From the NCBI GenBank assembly GCA_021773035.1, contig JAJFKU010000074.1, positions 19,771-83,770 on the forward strand: a stretch of DNA of 64,000 bases. Direction: 5' to 3'. Below the pieces are notes generated by a model. The model was not told the origin of the DNA and made no database searches. It saw only the letters and a list, made by a program, of their open reading frames with translations. A program made the translations under genes and the position numbers. The stretch is from Woeseiaceae bacterium (lineage in GTDB: Bacteria; Pseudomonadota; Gammaproteobacteria; Steroidobacterales; Woeseiaceae). Below are positions 18,215-27,081 of this stretch, piece by piece (the first letter of the stretch is position 1; every line of letters begins with the position of its first letter).

Positions 18215-18709
18215 TCAGTCTTCTCGCAGTGCTGCGACGCGGCGATCCATCTCACCTGCGAGGAGTTCGTCAGCGCCGCTCTTCGTCAGGCTGTGTACCA
18301 GGATAACCCCGTTGTGGACGTCCAGCGCCAGCGTACCCGGCGTTAGCGTAATCGAGTTTGCGAGCATGGTCTGGTCAACCGGATGAAGCGCCGTTGCCTT
18401 GATCTCGAAGACCTGGGGACTGATCGGTAGTCGCGGATTCAGTACTATGCGCGCGACTTCGTAGCTGGAGCGCGCTATCTCTTTTGCGAGCCAGCCCCAG
18501 TAACTGAACAAGCGCGGCCCGAATCGCCAGGCGAATACCTCGTTATCGAAGTAGCCCATTCGTCGTGCGAGATAGACGGTGAGCAGGCAGGAGAACGCAC
18601 CCAGTCCAAGCAGCAGTGGCTTGAACAGCCCCGACCATAACAGCCAGCCAATAATCAGTAAGACGAGCAGCAAAAGCATTCTCGCCGTGATCGAATGTCG
18701 GGAGTTCAT
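18215..18709 (-). CDS. mnhE: Mnh/Mrp antiporter subunit E
   Basis: A 164-residue protein. Two N-terminal membrane helices (about 10-55) are followed by a soluble domain with the family motif SPQVFEIKATALHPVDQTMLANSITLTPGTLALD. The TMLANSITLTPGT segment is characteristic of MnhE/MrpE. It is the first antiporter subunit of the operon in the direction of transcription, 9 bases after an exported small protein gene. The order E-F-G-B-C-D matches the archaeal-type Mrp module rather than the bacterial A-B-C-D-E-F-G order. Confidence 0.92.
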   Translation of the reverse strand: MNSRHSITARMLLLLVLLIIGWLLWSGLFKPLLLGLGAFSCLLTVYLARRMGYFDNEVFAWRFGPRLFSYWGWLAKEIARSSYEVARIVLNPRLPISPQVFEIKATALHPVDQTMLANSITLTPGTLALDVHNGVILVHSLTKSGADELLAGEMDRRVAALRED

Positions 18710-18718
18710 GGGCGCTGC

Positions 18719-19198
18719 TTATTCGTCATCGTCCACTTCGCAGGGGTACTCGGCACGCAGCGTCGCGTAGACGGCGTCGCGTGCGAGTAGCTGCTCGTCG
18801 AGGAATCGTCTATTCATCAGATTGTGAACGACTTTTTCGACAACTTCCCTAAGCGGTACCGGGGCTCCAAGGCAGAAATCGGCATAGACGGTGGCGCCGA
18901 AACGGCTGGTCTTGCGGCCAAAGCGGGTGCGAATTGCGCGCTCCCCGTAGGTTTCGTCACGATCGAGTTCGGTGGTGATGTTCTGAATGACCCGTTCGTC
19001 TGTCGCCACTGCGCCATCGATGAAACCCTGCACATAACGCACGCAGAAAATGGCGTCTTTGCCGTCGGGCTCGTCGAAATAGAAGACGCAATGTTCTGCA
19101 AGCTCAGGCGTAGAGAGCGGCTCGACGGCGTCAGCGGCACGCAGCAGCAGCAGCGAGGCCGCGGCGCAGATGCCAATAGTTACGATTCTTGCATTCAT
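18719..19198 (-). CDS. Exported protein, Rap1a/Tai-like
   Basis: A 159-residue protein with a signal peptide (about residues 1-24, ending ADAVEP). The mature part has HCVFYFDEPDGKDAIFCVRYVQGFIDG, a paired-Cys pattern with Y-x-x-G-F-x-D-G that resembles the Rap1a/Tai periplasmic domain, and a later FCLGAPVPLREVVEKVV. The start at 19198 follows GGAGAAAACCGG. Rap1a-type proteins were named as immunity proteins, but most family members have no known role and no effector gene is nearby. It sits immediately before mnhE and may be transcribed with it. Confidence 0.6.
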   Translation of the reverse strand: MNARIVTIGICAAASLLLLRAADAVEPLSTPELAEHCVFYFDEPDGKDAIFCVRYVQGFIDGAVATDERVIQNITTELDRDETYGERAIRTRFGRKTSRFGATVYADFCLGAPVPLREVVEKVVHNLMNRRFLDEQLLARDAVYATLRAEYPCEVDDDE

Positions 19199-19223
19199 CC
19201 GGTTTTCTCCGATCAAGCGAGTG

Positions 19224-19514
19224 TTAGTGCGGTTTAAGGACCGTTTCCAACAACTCGCCCACAGTGCAATGCGCCTCAATGGGGTGGCGCAGGTGTGCGT
19301 TCTTGTTGATTACGTAGTGGTTACGCCGACCCTCCTTTATTCGTTCGAGGATATCGGCCGCTTCCAGCTCGGTTACCAGGCGAAGCGCCGAGCGCTCGGT
19401 GATGCCAACCCGGTCCGCGACATCGCGCAGCCGCGCGTGGGGATTGTCTGCCAGGCAAATCAGCACGTGCGCGTAATTGCTAAAAAACATCCAGCCCTGG
19501 ACTGTTTCAGTCAT
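19224..19514 (-). CDS. Winged-helix (MarR-like) regulator
   Basis: A 96-residue protein. The helix-turn-helix is at about residues 27-60 (HARLRDVADRVGITERSALRLVTELEAAD), followed by a short wing ILERIKEGRRNHYVINK and a C-terminal helix. The length is that of minimal winged-helix regulators. The start at 19514 is the second ATG of the frame; the first (19574) adds a Cys/His-rich leader without domain character. It is the first gene upstream of the Rap1a-like and antiporter genes and could regulate them, which is inference. Confidence 0.7.
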   Translation of the reverse strand: MTETVQGWMFFSNYAHVLICLADNPHARLRDVADRVGITERSALRLVTELEAADILERIKEGRRNHYVINKNAHLRHPIEAHCTVGELLETVLKPH

Positions 19515-19638
19515 ATCCGTGTTCCCGCGATCATGTTCGCGGGCAATAATAGGACACAAATAACACGAAATCAATAACCGGTTTTAATAAACTAGAAACC
19601 AGTGTCTTGTGTGGGCCGGAGAAGGGGTCAGAGCCCTT

Positions 19639-20340
19639 TTAGTCGTCACCGCTCATGAATCCCAGCAGGTGCAACAGACTGGTAAACAGATTGAAGATTG
19701 CGACATATAGCGTGACGGTCGCCATGATGTAGTTGGTTTCGCCGCCATGAATGATGTTGCTGGTTTCATACAGGATCAGGCCTGCCATGAGCATGACAAA
19801 CGTCGCCGATACAGCCAGCGACAGAGCAGGCATCTGGAAGAACAGTGCACCCAGTCCGGCGAGAAACGCGACTACGATGCCGGTCAGCAGAAAGCCGCCC
19901 ATGAAGCTGAAGTCCTTGCCGGTGGCGCGGACATAAGCCGACAGACCGAGAAAAATTGCCGCCGTTGCGCCCATGGCCGTCATGACGACCTGTCCGCCAT
20001 TCGGCAGACTCAGATACGCACTCAGCACCGGTCCGAGCGTGTACCCCATGAATCCGGTAAGTGCGAAGACGAAGGCGATTCCGAGGTTACGGTTACGATA
20101 CCTCGCGGTCAGAAACAGCAGACCAAAATAGCCGGCCAGCGTCAGCACGATGCCCGGGTGGGGCAGGTTGAGCGCCATCGAGACACCGGCTGTCAACGCA
20201 CTGAATAGCAAAGTCATCGACAATAGCTGATAGGTATTGCGCAGGACCCTGTTGCCGGCAAGTGCGAAATTCTTCGTAGCCTGTTGCGTGCCTGTGGATG
20301 AAACGTCTATCAGCTGTCGATCTCTAATGCGGTCATTCAT
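19639..20340 (-). CDS. yccA: Bax-inhibitor-1/YccA family membrane protein
   Basis: A 233-residue protein with a short hydrophilic N-terminus and seven predicted helices. Family marks are VLRNTYQLLSMTLLFSALTA, FALTGFMGYTLGPVL and the late ILYETSNIIHGGETNYIMAT, the last being the di-Asp/Glu region of UPF0005. E. coli YccA modulates the FtsH membrane protease and other members leak Ca2+. The gene overlaps the preceding HPF-like gene by 4 bases (ATGA), so the two are co-expressed. Confidence 0.9.
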   Translation of the reverse strand: MNDRIRDRQLIDVSSTGTQQATKNFALAGNRVLRNTYQLLSMTLLFSALTAGVSMALNLPHPGIVLTLAGYFGLLFLTARYRNRNLGIAFVFALTGFMGYTLGPVLSAYLSLPNGGQVVMTAMGATAAIFLGLSAYVRATGKDFSFMGGFLLTGIVVAFLAGLGALFFQMPALSLAVSATFVMLMAGLILYETSNIIHGGETNYIMATVTLYVAIFNLFTSLLHLLGFMSGDD

Positions 20341-20702
20341 CGTGTTGCGGCTCCCTCATCGATGAGCAGTGTTTGGGTAAATCCGGTCGTGCGTGCTTTG
20401 TCGCGACGTCGCGAAAGCAAGCGCCTGATGGTGCGTCCGGCGCGGTGTGACGCACGGCCTATTGCGACATACAGGTCGGACTCGACGTCTTCGATCACAA
20501 CGTCGGGGAGTCGCGCCAGCCGCACCTGGAGGTGGCAGCATTTATCCGCGCTACCGCGCGCGCCGCTGTTGCCGGAAAGTCGCATTACCACCCGCTGAAT
20601 GTGTCCGTTGTAGCAAGTCAGAGCCGAGCGCAGGCGCCGTTCCGCACGCGCTTGCAGGGCGTTGGTGAGCGGGAAATCGAGCGCGCGAATAGTGATTAGC
20701 AT
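20337..20702 (-). CDS. HPF/RaiA-like ribosome-associated protein
   Basis: A 121-residue protein starting MLITIRALDFPLTNALQARAERRLRSAL, with later VVMRLSGNSG and a basic helix SHRAGRTIRRLLSRRRDKAR. This beta-alpha layout is that of hibernation-promoting factor / sigma-54 modulation proteins, which bind idle ribosomes. It has an unusually basic, longer C-terminus than E. coli HPF (95 residues). It is first in a two-gene operon with yccA and is divergent from nhaR. Confidence 0.75.
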   Translation of the reverse strand: MLITIRALDFPLTNALQARAERRLRSALTCYNGHIQRVVMRLSGNSGARGSADKCCHLQVRLARLPDVVIEDVESDLYVAIGRASHRAGRTIRRLLSRRRDKARTTGFTQTLLIDEGAATR

Positions 20703-20823
20703 TGGGGTCCTGCCCGGCGATCAGTGTTGTAAAAGGACGTCCAGACTAGGTAAATACTATTATCAAGAAAAGTCGATTATAGTTATCGTATTCATCGGTA
20801 AAAACGAAGTAAGAGCAGCTCCT

Positions 20824-21723
20824 GTGATCAACTACAAGCACCTGCACTATTTTTTCGCGGTAGCACGCGAAGGTGGTATCGCCCGGGCAAGCGAACGGCT
20901 GCACGTAACGCCGCAGACGATTAGTGGACAATTGGGTCTGCTCGAAGAATATTTTGGGTCCGAGCTGTTCGCCCGCGTCGGGCGTAATCTCGAACTCACT
21001 GACACAGGCCGGCTGGTGCTCAGCTACGCCGACGAGATCTTTTCGCTCGGCGGTGAATTGGAGGAGGCGGTCCATCTGTTGCCCGACGGGCGTCCGCACA
21101 TATTCCGGGTGGGCGTAGTCGATGTGGTGCCGAAATCCATTACTCATCGCATATTGGAGCCTGCGCTGCAGATGGACGAAGCGGTTCGCATGATCTGTCG
21201 CGAGTCGAGTCTGGATGTGCTGCTGGCGGAGCTCGCGCTGCACAGACTGGATATTCTGCTGGCTGACCGGCCGATTCCGCACAATGTTAGTACCCGTGGT
21301 TTCAGTCACAAACTAGGAGAGAGTGCGGTAACTTTCTTTGCCACGCGGCGGCTGCGAAAGACGCTCAAAGGTGAGTTCCCACAGTGTTTGGACGGAGCTC
21401 CAATACTGCTGCCCAGCGGAGACAATCGTCTGCGCTCCGGTATCGATCAATGGCTGGACAGGCATCGGATTCGACCACGCCTTGTCGCGGAGTTCGACGA
21501 TAGTGCGTTGATGAAGGCCTTCGGCCAGAAGGGTGCCGGTGTGTTTGTTGCACCTGCGGCCATCGCCGTTGAGGTAGAGCGCCAGTATCAGGTCGCGGCG
21601 ATCGGCTGTGTCGAAGAAGTAAAAGAGCAGTTCTTTGCGATCACGGTTGAGCGCCGCGTGTTGCACCCCGTGGTATCCACAGTCGTGGATGCCGCACGGA
21701 GTCTGCTGCTGGCTGACGATTAG
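20824..21723 (+). CDS. nhaR: NhaR-type LysR-family regulator
   Basis: A 299-residue LysR-family protein. The N-terminal HTH (INYKHLHYFFAVAREGGIARASERLHVTPQTISGQL) matches NhaR very closely; the C-terminal effector domain runs from about 90. E. coli NhaR activates the Na+/H+ antiporter nhaA in response to Na+. The GTG at 20824 is chosen because family members begin at this point; an upstream in-frame extension crosses the divergent promoter region and has no domain character. Its placement beside a Mnh operon and two more antiporter genes supports a Na+-response role. Confidence 0.88.
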   Translation: MINYKHLHYFFAVAREGGIARASERLHVTPQTISGQLGLLEEYFGSELFARVGRNLELTDTGRLVLSYADEIFSLGGELEEAVHLLPDGRPHIFRVGVVDVVPKSITHRILEPALQMDEAVRMICRESSLDVLLAELALHRLDILLADRPIPHNVSTRGFSHKLGESAVTFFATRRLRKTLKGEFPQCLDGAPILLPSGDNRLRSGIDQWLDRHRIRPRLVAEFDDSALMKAFGQKGAGVFVAPAAIAVEVERQYQVAAIGCVEEVKEQFFAITVERRVLHPVVSTVVDAARSLLLADD

Positions 21724-21726
21724 TTA

Positions 21727-21855
21727 TTAGCGAACGAAGTCCAGGACGAATGCACCGAATATAGCCAGATTCAGCAGAGCGATTATCGATAGCCAGAATC
21801 GGGATGGCCCGAGAGGCTGGTCGTTGCTGCGTTGCAGTCCTGTTGTGTTTTGCAT
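21727..21855 (-). CDS. Possible 42-residue single-helix membrane protein
   Basis: A short frame with ATG at 21853-21855 and two consecutive TAA stops encodes a hydrophilic start (MQNTTGLQRSNDQPLGPS), one 20-residue membrane helix (WLSIIALLNLAIFGAFVL) and DFVR. It ends 3 bases from the convergent nhaR stop. There is no strong ribosome site (a GAG lies 11-13 bases upstream). The clear helix and double stop favour a real small protein; conservation would decide it. Confidence 0.45.
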   Translation of the reverse strand: MQNTTGLQRSNDQPLGPSRFWLSIIALLNLAIFGAFVLDFVR

Positions 21856-22127
21856 TTCCGGCACACTCTATGCCCGTCGCGACTCCTACCGCACGTCACC
21901 AATGACGGGAGAGGAGTCATTGCCTGTGTTCGATAGAAGCCGCGATTGGGTGGATGGAATATTCGCAAGACCTTAGTGCACAAATTACTTCGAAAAAAGT
22001 CGTTTTTTCCTAAGCAACTACATAGTTTTCCCTGATCATTACGTGTATCTACCGATGGCACACCGGCCGGAATAACCTACGCTGTTTTGGCAGATGACAG
22101 CAACGGCGGTTTTTAAAGGGGCCGGGT

Positions 22128-23090
22128 GTGAAACGACTATCGAAAATCTTACTCATCGCCGACGCCGGGGCGGAAAGTTCCACGGCACTCAAACGGGCGC
22201 TGGCGCTGGCGCGTAACAATCAGGCTTCACTGACCCTGGTCGATGTCGTTGAGTCGACTCCCGTCGGAATGGGTGAGGCGATACCGGCGGTAACACCCGA
22301 GGAGCTGACCGAAATTGCCGTCGCGGAAAAGCGTGAGCGTCTTCGAAGGATTGTCGAAAACTGTCGCAGCAACGGCGTGGAAGCCAGGCCGAAGGTGTTG
22401 GTTGGCAAAGCCTTTATCGAGATTGTCCGCCAGGTGCTGCGCGACGGGCACGACCTGGTCATCAAACGCGCGGATTCCAGCGTGAGCCTGAAGAACCTCT
22501 TCTTCGGCAGCACGGACATGCGTCTGATGCGCAAGTGTCCCTGTGCGGTCTGGATTACCGGCGAGGACGAGAGTTGTCGCTATCGGCGAATTCTCGCTGC
22601 TGTTGATTTCGATCCTGAGGACGTGGCCAAGGACGGTCTTAATCGGCAGATACTTGAAATGGCGGCTTCGCTGGCGGTGGCCGAAGCCAGTGAGCTGCAC
22701 GTTGTGCACGCCTGGCGCTTCGGCGGTGAGGACGTTTATCGCTCGGCGCGCGTTAACATAGCGGCGGCCGAAGTCGACGCAATGGTCGCCGTTGAGGCGA
22801 ATGAGAGACGGGACTGGCTGCAGGGTCTTGTCGACAGCTACGGTGCGAAGAGCGACCGCGAAGCGGTCGACTACCTGCGCCCGAAACTACACGTCGTCAA
22901 GGGCGACCCCAGGGAAATCGTGCCGGAGACGGCCCGCGATCTGGATGTAGATCTCATTGTTATGGGAACGGTTGCGCGCTCGGGTATTCCAGGCTTCTTC
23001 ATGGGAAATACGGCGGAGAGCATCCTGAGCCAGATCAGGTGTTCGATATTGACAATGAAGCCGCCCGGTTTCGAAAGCCCGATTTCTTGA
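22128..23090 (+). CDS. Tandem universal stress protein (UspE-like)
   Basis: A 320-residue protein with two Usp domains. Domain 1 (1-140) starts SKILLIADAGAESSTALKRAL and ends CPCAVWI; domain 2 (150-312) starts YRRILAAVDFDPED and contains the nucleotide-binding-type motif VMGTVARSGIPGFFMGNTAE and a final CSILTMKPPGF. This is the UspE arrangement. The start is GTG at 22128 after AAAGGGG. Usp proteins act in stress survival, often under oxygen limitation, which fits the FNR regulator in the window, though I do not see an FNR box here. A second Usp gene and an antiporter follow in the same direction. Confidence 0.88.
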   Translation: MKRLSKILLIADAGAESSTALKRALALARNNQASLTLVDVVESTPVGMGEAIPAVTPEELTEIAVAEKRERLRRIVENCRSNGVEARPKVLVGKAFIEIVRQVLRDGHDLVIKRADSSVSLKNLFFGSTDMRLMRKCPCAVWITGEDESCRYRRILAAVDFDPEDVAKDGLNRQILEMAASLAVAEASELHVVHAWRFGGEDVYRSARVNIAAAEVDAMVAVEANERRDWLQGLVDSYGAKSDREAVDYLRPKLHVVKGDPREIVPETARDLDVDLIVMGTVARSGIPGFFMGNTAESILSQIRCSILTMKPPGFESPIS

Positions 23091-23139
23091 CCGGCAGCGG
23101 CCGGAGATGGCAGCAGACACGGAGACAGGAGGTAGTGGT

Positions 23140-24003
23140 ATGAAAGTTATTTTTGTTCCGGTAGCGGATCGACCGGAGTGCGTTGTCGCACTCAATACGG
23201 CGTTCGACCTGGGCGCATCCCTTGGTGCCAGTATCGTCGGCTGCCACATTCGCTCGCACACCGAGGCGCCCGCGTCGCAGGCGCTGAGTTTGAGCCTGCT
23301 GATGGGGGCTGGTGCAGAGGCCCAGTGGCATGCTGCGTCGAAATCAGGGGACGTCAAGAAGTCGCTGGCGGCAGCGAAACAGCTGTTTGCCGAGTTGGCC
23401 GGAAAGCATGGCTACGAACTCCTGCGTCGTCCCCGTGCCGAGCCGGGCGCGGTCTGGGTCGAGAAAGTGGGTTCGCCGGACAAAGTGATTGGCATTATGG
23501 GTCCTGTGGCCGACCTGTTGGTCGTCTCCCGTCCACCCAGCAAAGGCGGCTCACTTGCACAGCTGTTTCTGACGGCCTCGCTGCTGAAGTCACACCGCCC
23601 GGTGCTGGTGTTGCCACAGAAGAAAAGGCGCAACGTCGGCAAGCGGATCTGCATCGCCTGGAACCAGAGCGGCGAGGCCGCTCAGGCGGTTGCTGCGGCG
23701 ATGCCTATGCTTGCTCAGGCTGAGCGCGTCACGATCGTGACCTGCGGGTCGCAAAGCCGGCCGGGACCGAAATCGGGACATCTGTCGGCCTATCTCAAAT
23801 ACTGGGGTATCCAGTCTAAACATGTTTCAACTCCGGGCAGGGACGAGGCGAGGGAAATCGTCGACGTTTATGAGGCTAGCGGTTCCGACCTGATGTTGAT
23901 GGGTGCCTACAGCCGAAGCCGAATGAGTGAAAGGGTATTCGGCGGTATGACCGAATACATGCTGCGCCGCTCGTCAATCCCGGTTCTGATGGTGCATACC
24001 TGA
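23140..24003 (+). CDS. Universal stress family protein
   Basis: A 288-residue protein with an ideal AGGAGGT ribosome site 7 bases before the ATG at 23140. The N-terminal half (MKVIFVPVADRPECVVALNT, then GASIVGCHIRSH) is Usp-like, and the second half has LMLMGAYSRSRMSERVFGGMTEYML and SSIPVLMVHT, the G-x2-G-x9-G(S/T)-like region of the family, though slightly altered. It probably binds nucleotide. It lies 49 bases after the UspE-like gene and 19 bases before the CPA2 antiporter gene. Confidence 0.85.
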   Translation: MKVIFVPVADRPECVVALNTAFDLGASLGASIVGCHIRSHTEAPASQALSLSLLMGAGAEAQWHAASKSGDVKKSLAAAKQLFAELAGKHGYELLRRPRAEPGAVWVEKVGSPDKVIGIMGPVADLLVVSRPPSKGGSLAQLFLTASLLKSHRPVLVLPQKKRRNVGKRICIAWNQSGEAAQAVAAAMPMLAQAERVTIVTCGSQSRPGPKSGHLSAYLKYWGIQSKHVSTPGRDEAREIVDVYEASGSDLMLMGAYSRSRMSERVFGGMTEYMLRRSSIPVLMVHT

Positions 24004-24022
24004 CGCACGATAGCCGAGGGCC

Positions 24023-25696
24023 ATGTTTACAGACCCTTTCTCAGAGATTGCCGTCGTGTTGGTGGTCGCAGCCGGTGTCGGTGTACTCGCATTCTGGCTG
24101 CGCCAGCCGCTGATCATCGCCTTCATTTTTGTCGGCATCTTGCTGGGGCCGGCCGGGCTGGACTGGGTGCGCGCGCACGATCAGGTCGATCTGTTCGCAA
24201 AGCTCGGAATAGGCTTGTTGTTATTTGTTGTAGGCCTGAAGCTTGATCCTCGACTGATCCGCTCCGTCGGAAGAGTTGCAGTGGCCGCCGGTACGGGCCA
24301 GATGGCAATCACAGCGGCTGTAGCTTACGCCATGGCGCGCGGGCTCGGCATGACGCCGATGACCGCCTTCTACGTGGCGGCGGCGTTGATGTTTTCGAGC
24401 ACCGTCATCATCGTAAAACTGCTCTCCGACAAGCGCGAAATCGAATCCCTGCATGGGCGTATTGCGCTGGGTATCCTGATCATGCAGGACATCGTCGTGG
24501 TGATAATGATGATCGGTATGACGGCCTACGGCGCGGAAGCGCTGGACGCCGGCGTCGGCAGGCAGGCGATAGATGTCATTGCCAAAGGGATCGGGTTCCT
24601 GGCCGTCATCGCCATACTCACGCGCTATGTCCTGCCGCCATTGCTGCGGTCTCTGGCTCGTTGGCCGGAGCTGCTGACGCTGTTCGCCATTGCCTGGGCC
24701 ATCGGTCTGGCCTCGTTGGGCACAGGCCTCGGTTTCAGTAAGGAAGTCGGTGCTTTCGTCGCCGGCGTTTCCCTGGCGGCGACACCGTATCGGGCGATAC
24801 TTGCAGCGCGACTGGTGAGCCTGCGGGACTTCCTGCTGCTGTTCTTCTTTATTAACCTCGGCGTGCAGATCGACGTCGGGGATCTGCGCGCTGTACTGGG
24901 CCCCGCGATCCTGCTGTCGCTGGTTGCCTTGTTGTTAAAACCGCTGCTGATCATGCTGCTGGTTGGCGCAATGGGCTACGCCAGGCGGACCGCGGTCACC
25001 TCCGGTCTCGCGATGGGGCAGATCAGCGAGTTTTCGCTGATCCTGGCTGCGCTGGGCCTCAGCCTCGGGCACATAGACGCGTCGACGATGGGGCTGATTA
25101 CGCTGCTTGGTGTGATCAGCTTTGGCCTGTCTACCTACGTCATTCTCTACAGCCACTGGATTTACGAGCGGCTTGCCCCGGCGCTGGATTTTTTTCAGGA
25201 TGCCGGCGGCTCCCCCGCGGCAGCACAGAACCAGGCACATCACGAGCCGGAACTTGTCGTTGACACCATTCTGTTCGGTCTGGGCCGCTACGGAAGAAAT
25301 CTCGCGCAGGAACTGCAGCAGCGAGGGCACTCGGTGCTGGGCGTCGACTACGATCCGGAGCGGGTAAGGTTCTGGCAGGGGCAGGGGCTTGCAACGCTGT
25401 TTGGTGATCAGGAAGACGCCGAACTCTTCCATGTGCTGCCGCTTGCCGCTGCGAAGTGGGTTGTCAGCACGATTCCGGACAGGGACAAGTCCCTGGTGTT
25501 GCTGCACGAGCTGCAACACAACGGATTTGGCGGCGGCATCGCTCTCACGTCCGATAGTCTGCAGCATCGGGAGTTTCTGCTGGATGCGGGCGCGGATGTG
25601 GTATTGCTGCCGTTTCGGGATGCCGCGGTCGATGCGGCGGATACCCTGGTGTTGCGTGGCGAGGGTTACGCGGACGGTGAGCGCGTCACGACCTGA
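24023..25696 (+). CDS. CPA2-family (KefB/KefC-like) cation:proton antiporter
   Basis: A 557-residue protein. About twelve helices form a Na+/H+-exchanger domain (1-390) with LLLFVVGLKLDPRLI, ALMFSSTVIIVKLLSDK and KEVGAFVAGVSLA. A cytoplasmic TrkA-N/RCK domain follows from about 415, with the Rossmann loop ILFGLGRYGRNLAQ and acidic VDYD. This is the layout of KefB/KefC and other CPA2 transporters, which export K+ or Na+ and are gated by nucleotides. It is shorter at the C-terminus than KefC. It completes a Usp-Usp-antiporter unit, so a role in stress-induced ion or pH control is likely. Confidence 0.88.
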   Translation: MFTDPFSEIAVVLVVAAGVGVLAFWLRQPLIIAFIFVGILLGPAGLDWVRAHDQVDLFAKLGIGLLLFVVGLKLDPRLIRSVGRVAVAAGTGQMAITAAVAYAMARGLGMTPMTAFYVAAALMFSSTVIIVKLLSDKREIESLHGRIALGILIMQDIVVVIMMIGMTAYGAEALDAGVGRQAIDVIAKGIGFLAVIAILTRYVLPPLLRSLARWPELLTLFAIAWAIGLASLGTGLGFSKEVGAFVAGVSLAATPYRAILAARLVSLRDFLLLFFFINLGVQIDVGDLRAVLGPAILLSLVALLLKPLLIMLLVGAMGYARRTAVTSGLAMGQISEFSLILAALGLSLGHIDASTMGLITLLGVISFGLSTYVILYSHWIYERLAPALDFFQDAGGSPAAAQNQAHHEPELVVDTILFGLGRYGRNLAQELQQRGHSVLGVDYDPERVRFWQGQGLATLFGDQEDAELFHVLPLAAAKWVVSTIPDRDKSLVLLHELQHNGFGGGIALTSDSLQHREFLLDAGADVVLLPFRDAAVDAADTLVLRGEGYADGERVTT

Positions 25697-25752
25697 ATAT
25701 CTCCGGCACGCCGCGGCGTCCCCCGGCAAACTCAGTATTGATCGTTATAAGA

Positions 25753-25772
25753 CCTATTGTTATATTGATAGG
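25753..25772. promoter_or_regulatory. Operator-like site A of the catabolic island
   Basis: CCTATTGTTATATTGATAGG is an interrupted palindrome (outer arms CCTAT/ATAGG, centre TATA) 81 bases before the first CoA-transferase gene. Its core ATTGTTATATT is shared with the sites at 45023, 45045, 48364, 57013 and 60397. Confidence 0.65.
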
Positions 25773-25853
25773 CTAAAGAATACAAATCCGTCGGCGAAGA
25801 CAGCGATCCAGGGTCGCGGTTTCGCAACGACATCACGGGGATACTGACAGACA

Positions 25854-27056
25854 ATGACTGACGCAGCGGCGCGCAAGGGCCCTTTGACCGATGTTCGCCT
25901 CATTGAATTGGGCCAGCTGATCGCGGGACCTTATTGCGGGCAACTCATGGCGGACATGGGCGCCGATGTGATCAAGGTTGAGCCGCCCAACCAGGGCGAT
26001 CCTATGCGCATCTGGGGTCGTGGCGATTATCCGCTGTGGTGGAGCGTGTGTGCGCGCAACAAGCGCTGCGTGACGGCCAATCTGCGCGAAGCAGCCGGGC
26101 AGGACCTGGTTCGCCAACTAATCGCGTCTGCAGACATGGTGCTGGAGAACTTCCGGCCGGGGACGCTCGAGCGCTGGGGTCTTGGCTACGAAGAACTCAT
26201 CAAGATCAACCCCGCTATCATCATGATCCGGGTTTCCGGATACGGCCAGACCGGTCCGTATTCGACGCGGGCGGGCTACGCGGCCATCGGAGAAGCGATG
26301 GGCGGCATGCGCTACCTGTGCGGTGAACCGGATCGCCAGCCGAGCCGCGCGGGCCTCTCAATCGGGGACACGCTGGCGGCGACTTTTGCCTGTAACGGCG
26401 CGCTAGCAGCGCTGCATCATCGGGATCGAACCGGCGAGGGTCAGGTTGTCGACGCGTCGATTTACGAGTCTGTGCTCAGTGTCATGGAAGCGACCATTCC
26501 CGAGTACGTTGTCAGCGACTACGTTCGGGAACGTTCGGGCGCAACCCTGCCAAACGTTGCGCCGTCGAATATCTACGACTGCTCCGACGGTATTTTCTTA
26601 ATCGCCGCCAATCAGGACACGGTATTCAAACGTCTTTGCGAAACGATGGGTCAACCGGAACTCGCCAGCGATGAACGTTTCAGCAATCACACGGTTCGCG
26701 GCGCGAACATGGAAACGCTGGACGGCATTATCAACGACTGGACCCGGACTAAAACCGTGGCTGAAATCGATCGCCTGATGCAGGAAGCGGGTGTGCCCGC
26801 GGGGAAGATCTTCCGTGCACCGGAAATGCTCGAGGACCCGCACTACCAGGCTCGCAACGCGATTGTGGATACGCCCACCGAAGAGTGGCCGAATCTGAAG
26901 ATGCAGAACGTGTTTCCCAGGATGTCCAAGACGCAGGGCGAGATTCGCTGGCCGGGCGTCACGACGCTGGGAGCGCATAACGAGGAAGTCTACGGCGGGG
27001 AGCTCGGTCTGAGCGACGATGAGCTGCATCGACTAAAAGAAAACTCGATTATTTGA
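25854..27056 (+). CDS. Class III (CaiB/BaiF) CoA-transferase
   Basis: A 400-residue protein of the formyl-CoA transferase family. It opens LTDVRLIELGQLIAGPYCGQ and has MGADVIKVEPP and the catalytic Asp D172 in AGLSIGDTLAATF, which forms the acyl-anhydride intermediate in this family. The later VVDASIYESVLSVMEA is also typical. It moves CoA between carboxylic acids. It heads the long plus-strand operon with hyuA, hyuB, gntR and a cyclic amidase, downstream of operator site A. The substrate is unknown; a ring-opened carboxylic acid product is plausible. Confidence 0.9.
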   Translation: MTDAAARKGPLTDVRLIELGQLIAGPYCGQLMADMGADVIKVEPPNQGDPMRIWGRGDYPLWWSVCARNKRCVTANLREAAGQDLVRQLIASADMVLENFRPGTLERWGLGYEELIKINPAIIMIRVSGYGQTGPYSTRAGYAAIGEAMGGMRYLCGEPDRQPSRAGLSIGDTLAATFACNGALAALHHRDRTGEGQVVDASIYESVLSVMEATIPEYVVSDYVRERSGATLPNVAPSNIYDCSDGIFLIAANQDTVFKRLCETMGQPELASDERFSNHTVRGANMETLDGIINDWTRTKTVAEIDRLMQEAGVPAGKIFRAPEMLEDPHYQARNAIVDTPTEEWPNLKMQNVFPRMSKTQGEIRWPGVTTLGAHNEEVYGGELGLSDDELHRLKENSII

Positions 27057-27081
27057 TAGTGCAAGGATCAGGGGAACAAAC

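Noticed and set aside
20740..20800. CTATTATCAAG near nhaR as another copy of the island operator
   Set aside because: It lacks the central TATA and the dyad; resemblance is limited to general AT-richness.
22010..22060. Possible FNR box before the universal stress genes (TTTTCCCTGATCATT)
   Set aside because: Only the right half resembles the consensus; TTTTC is too far from TTGAT to claim a site.
24935..25729. A 264-codon minus-strand frame opposite the CPA2 antiporter
   Set aside because: Low-complexity, Arg/Gln/His-rich translation with no family signature; the opposite strand encodes a clear transporter.
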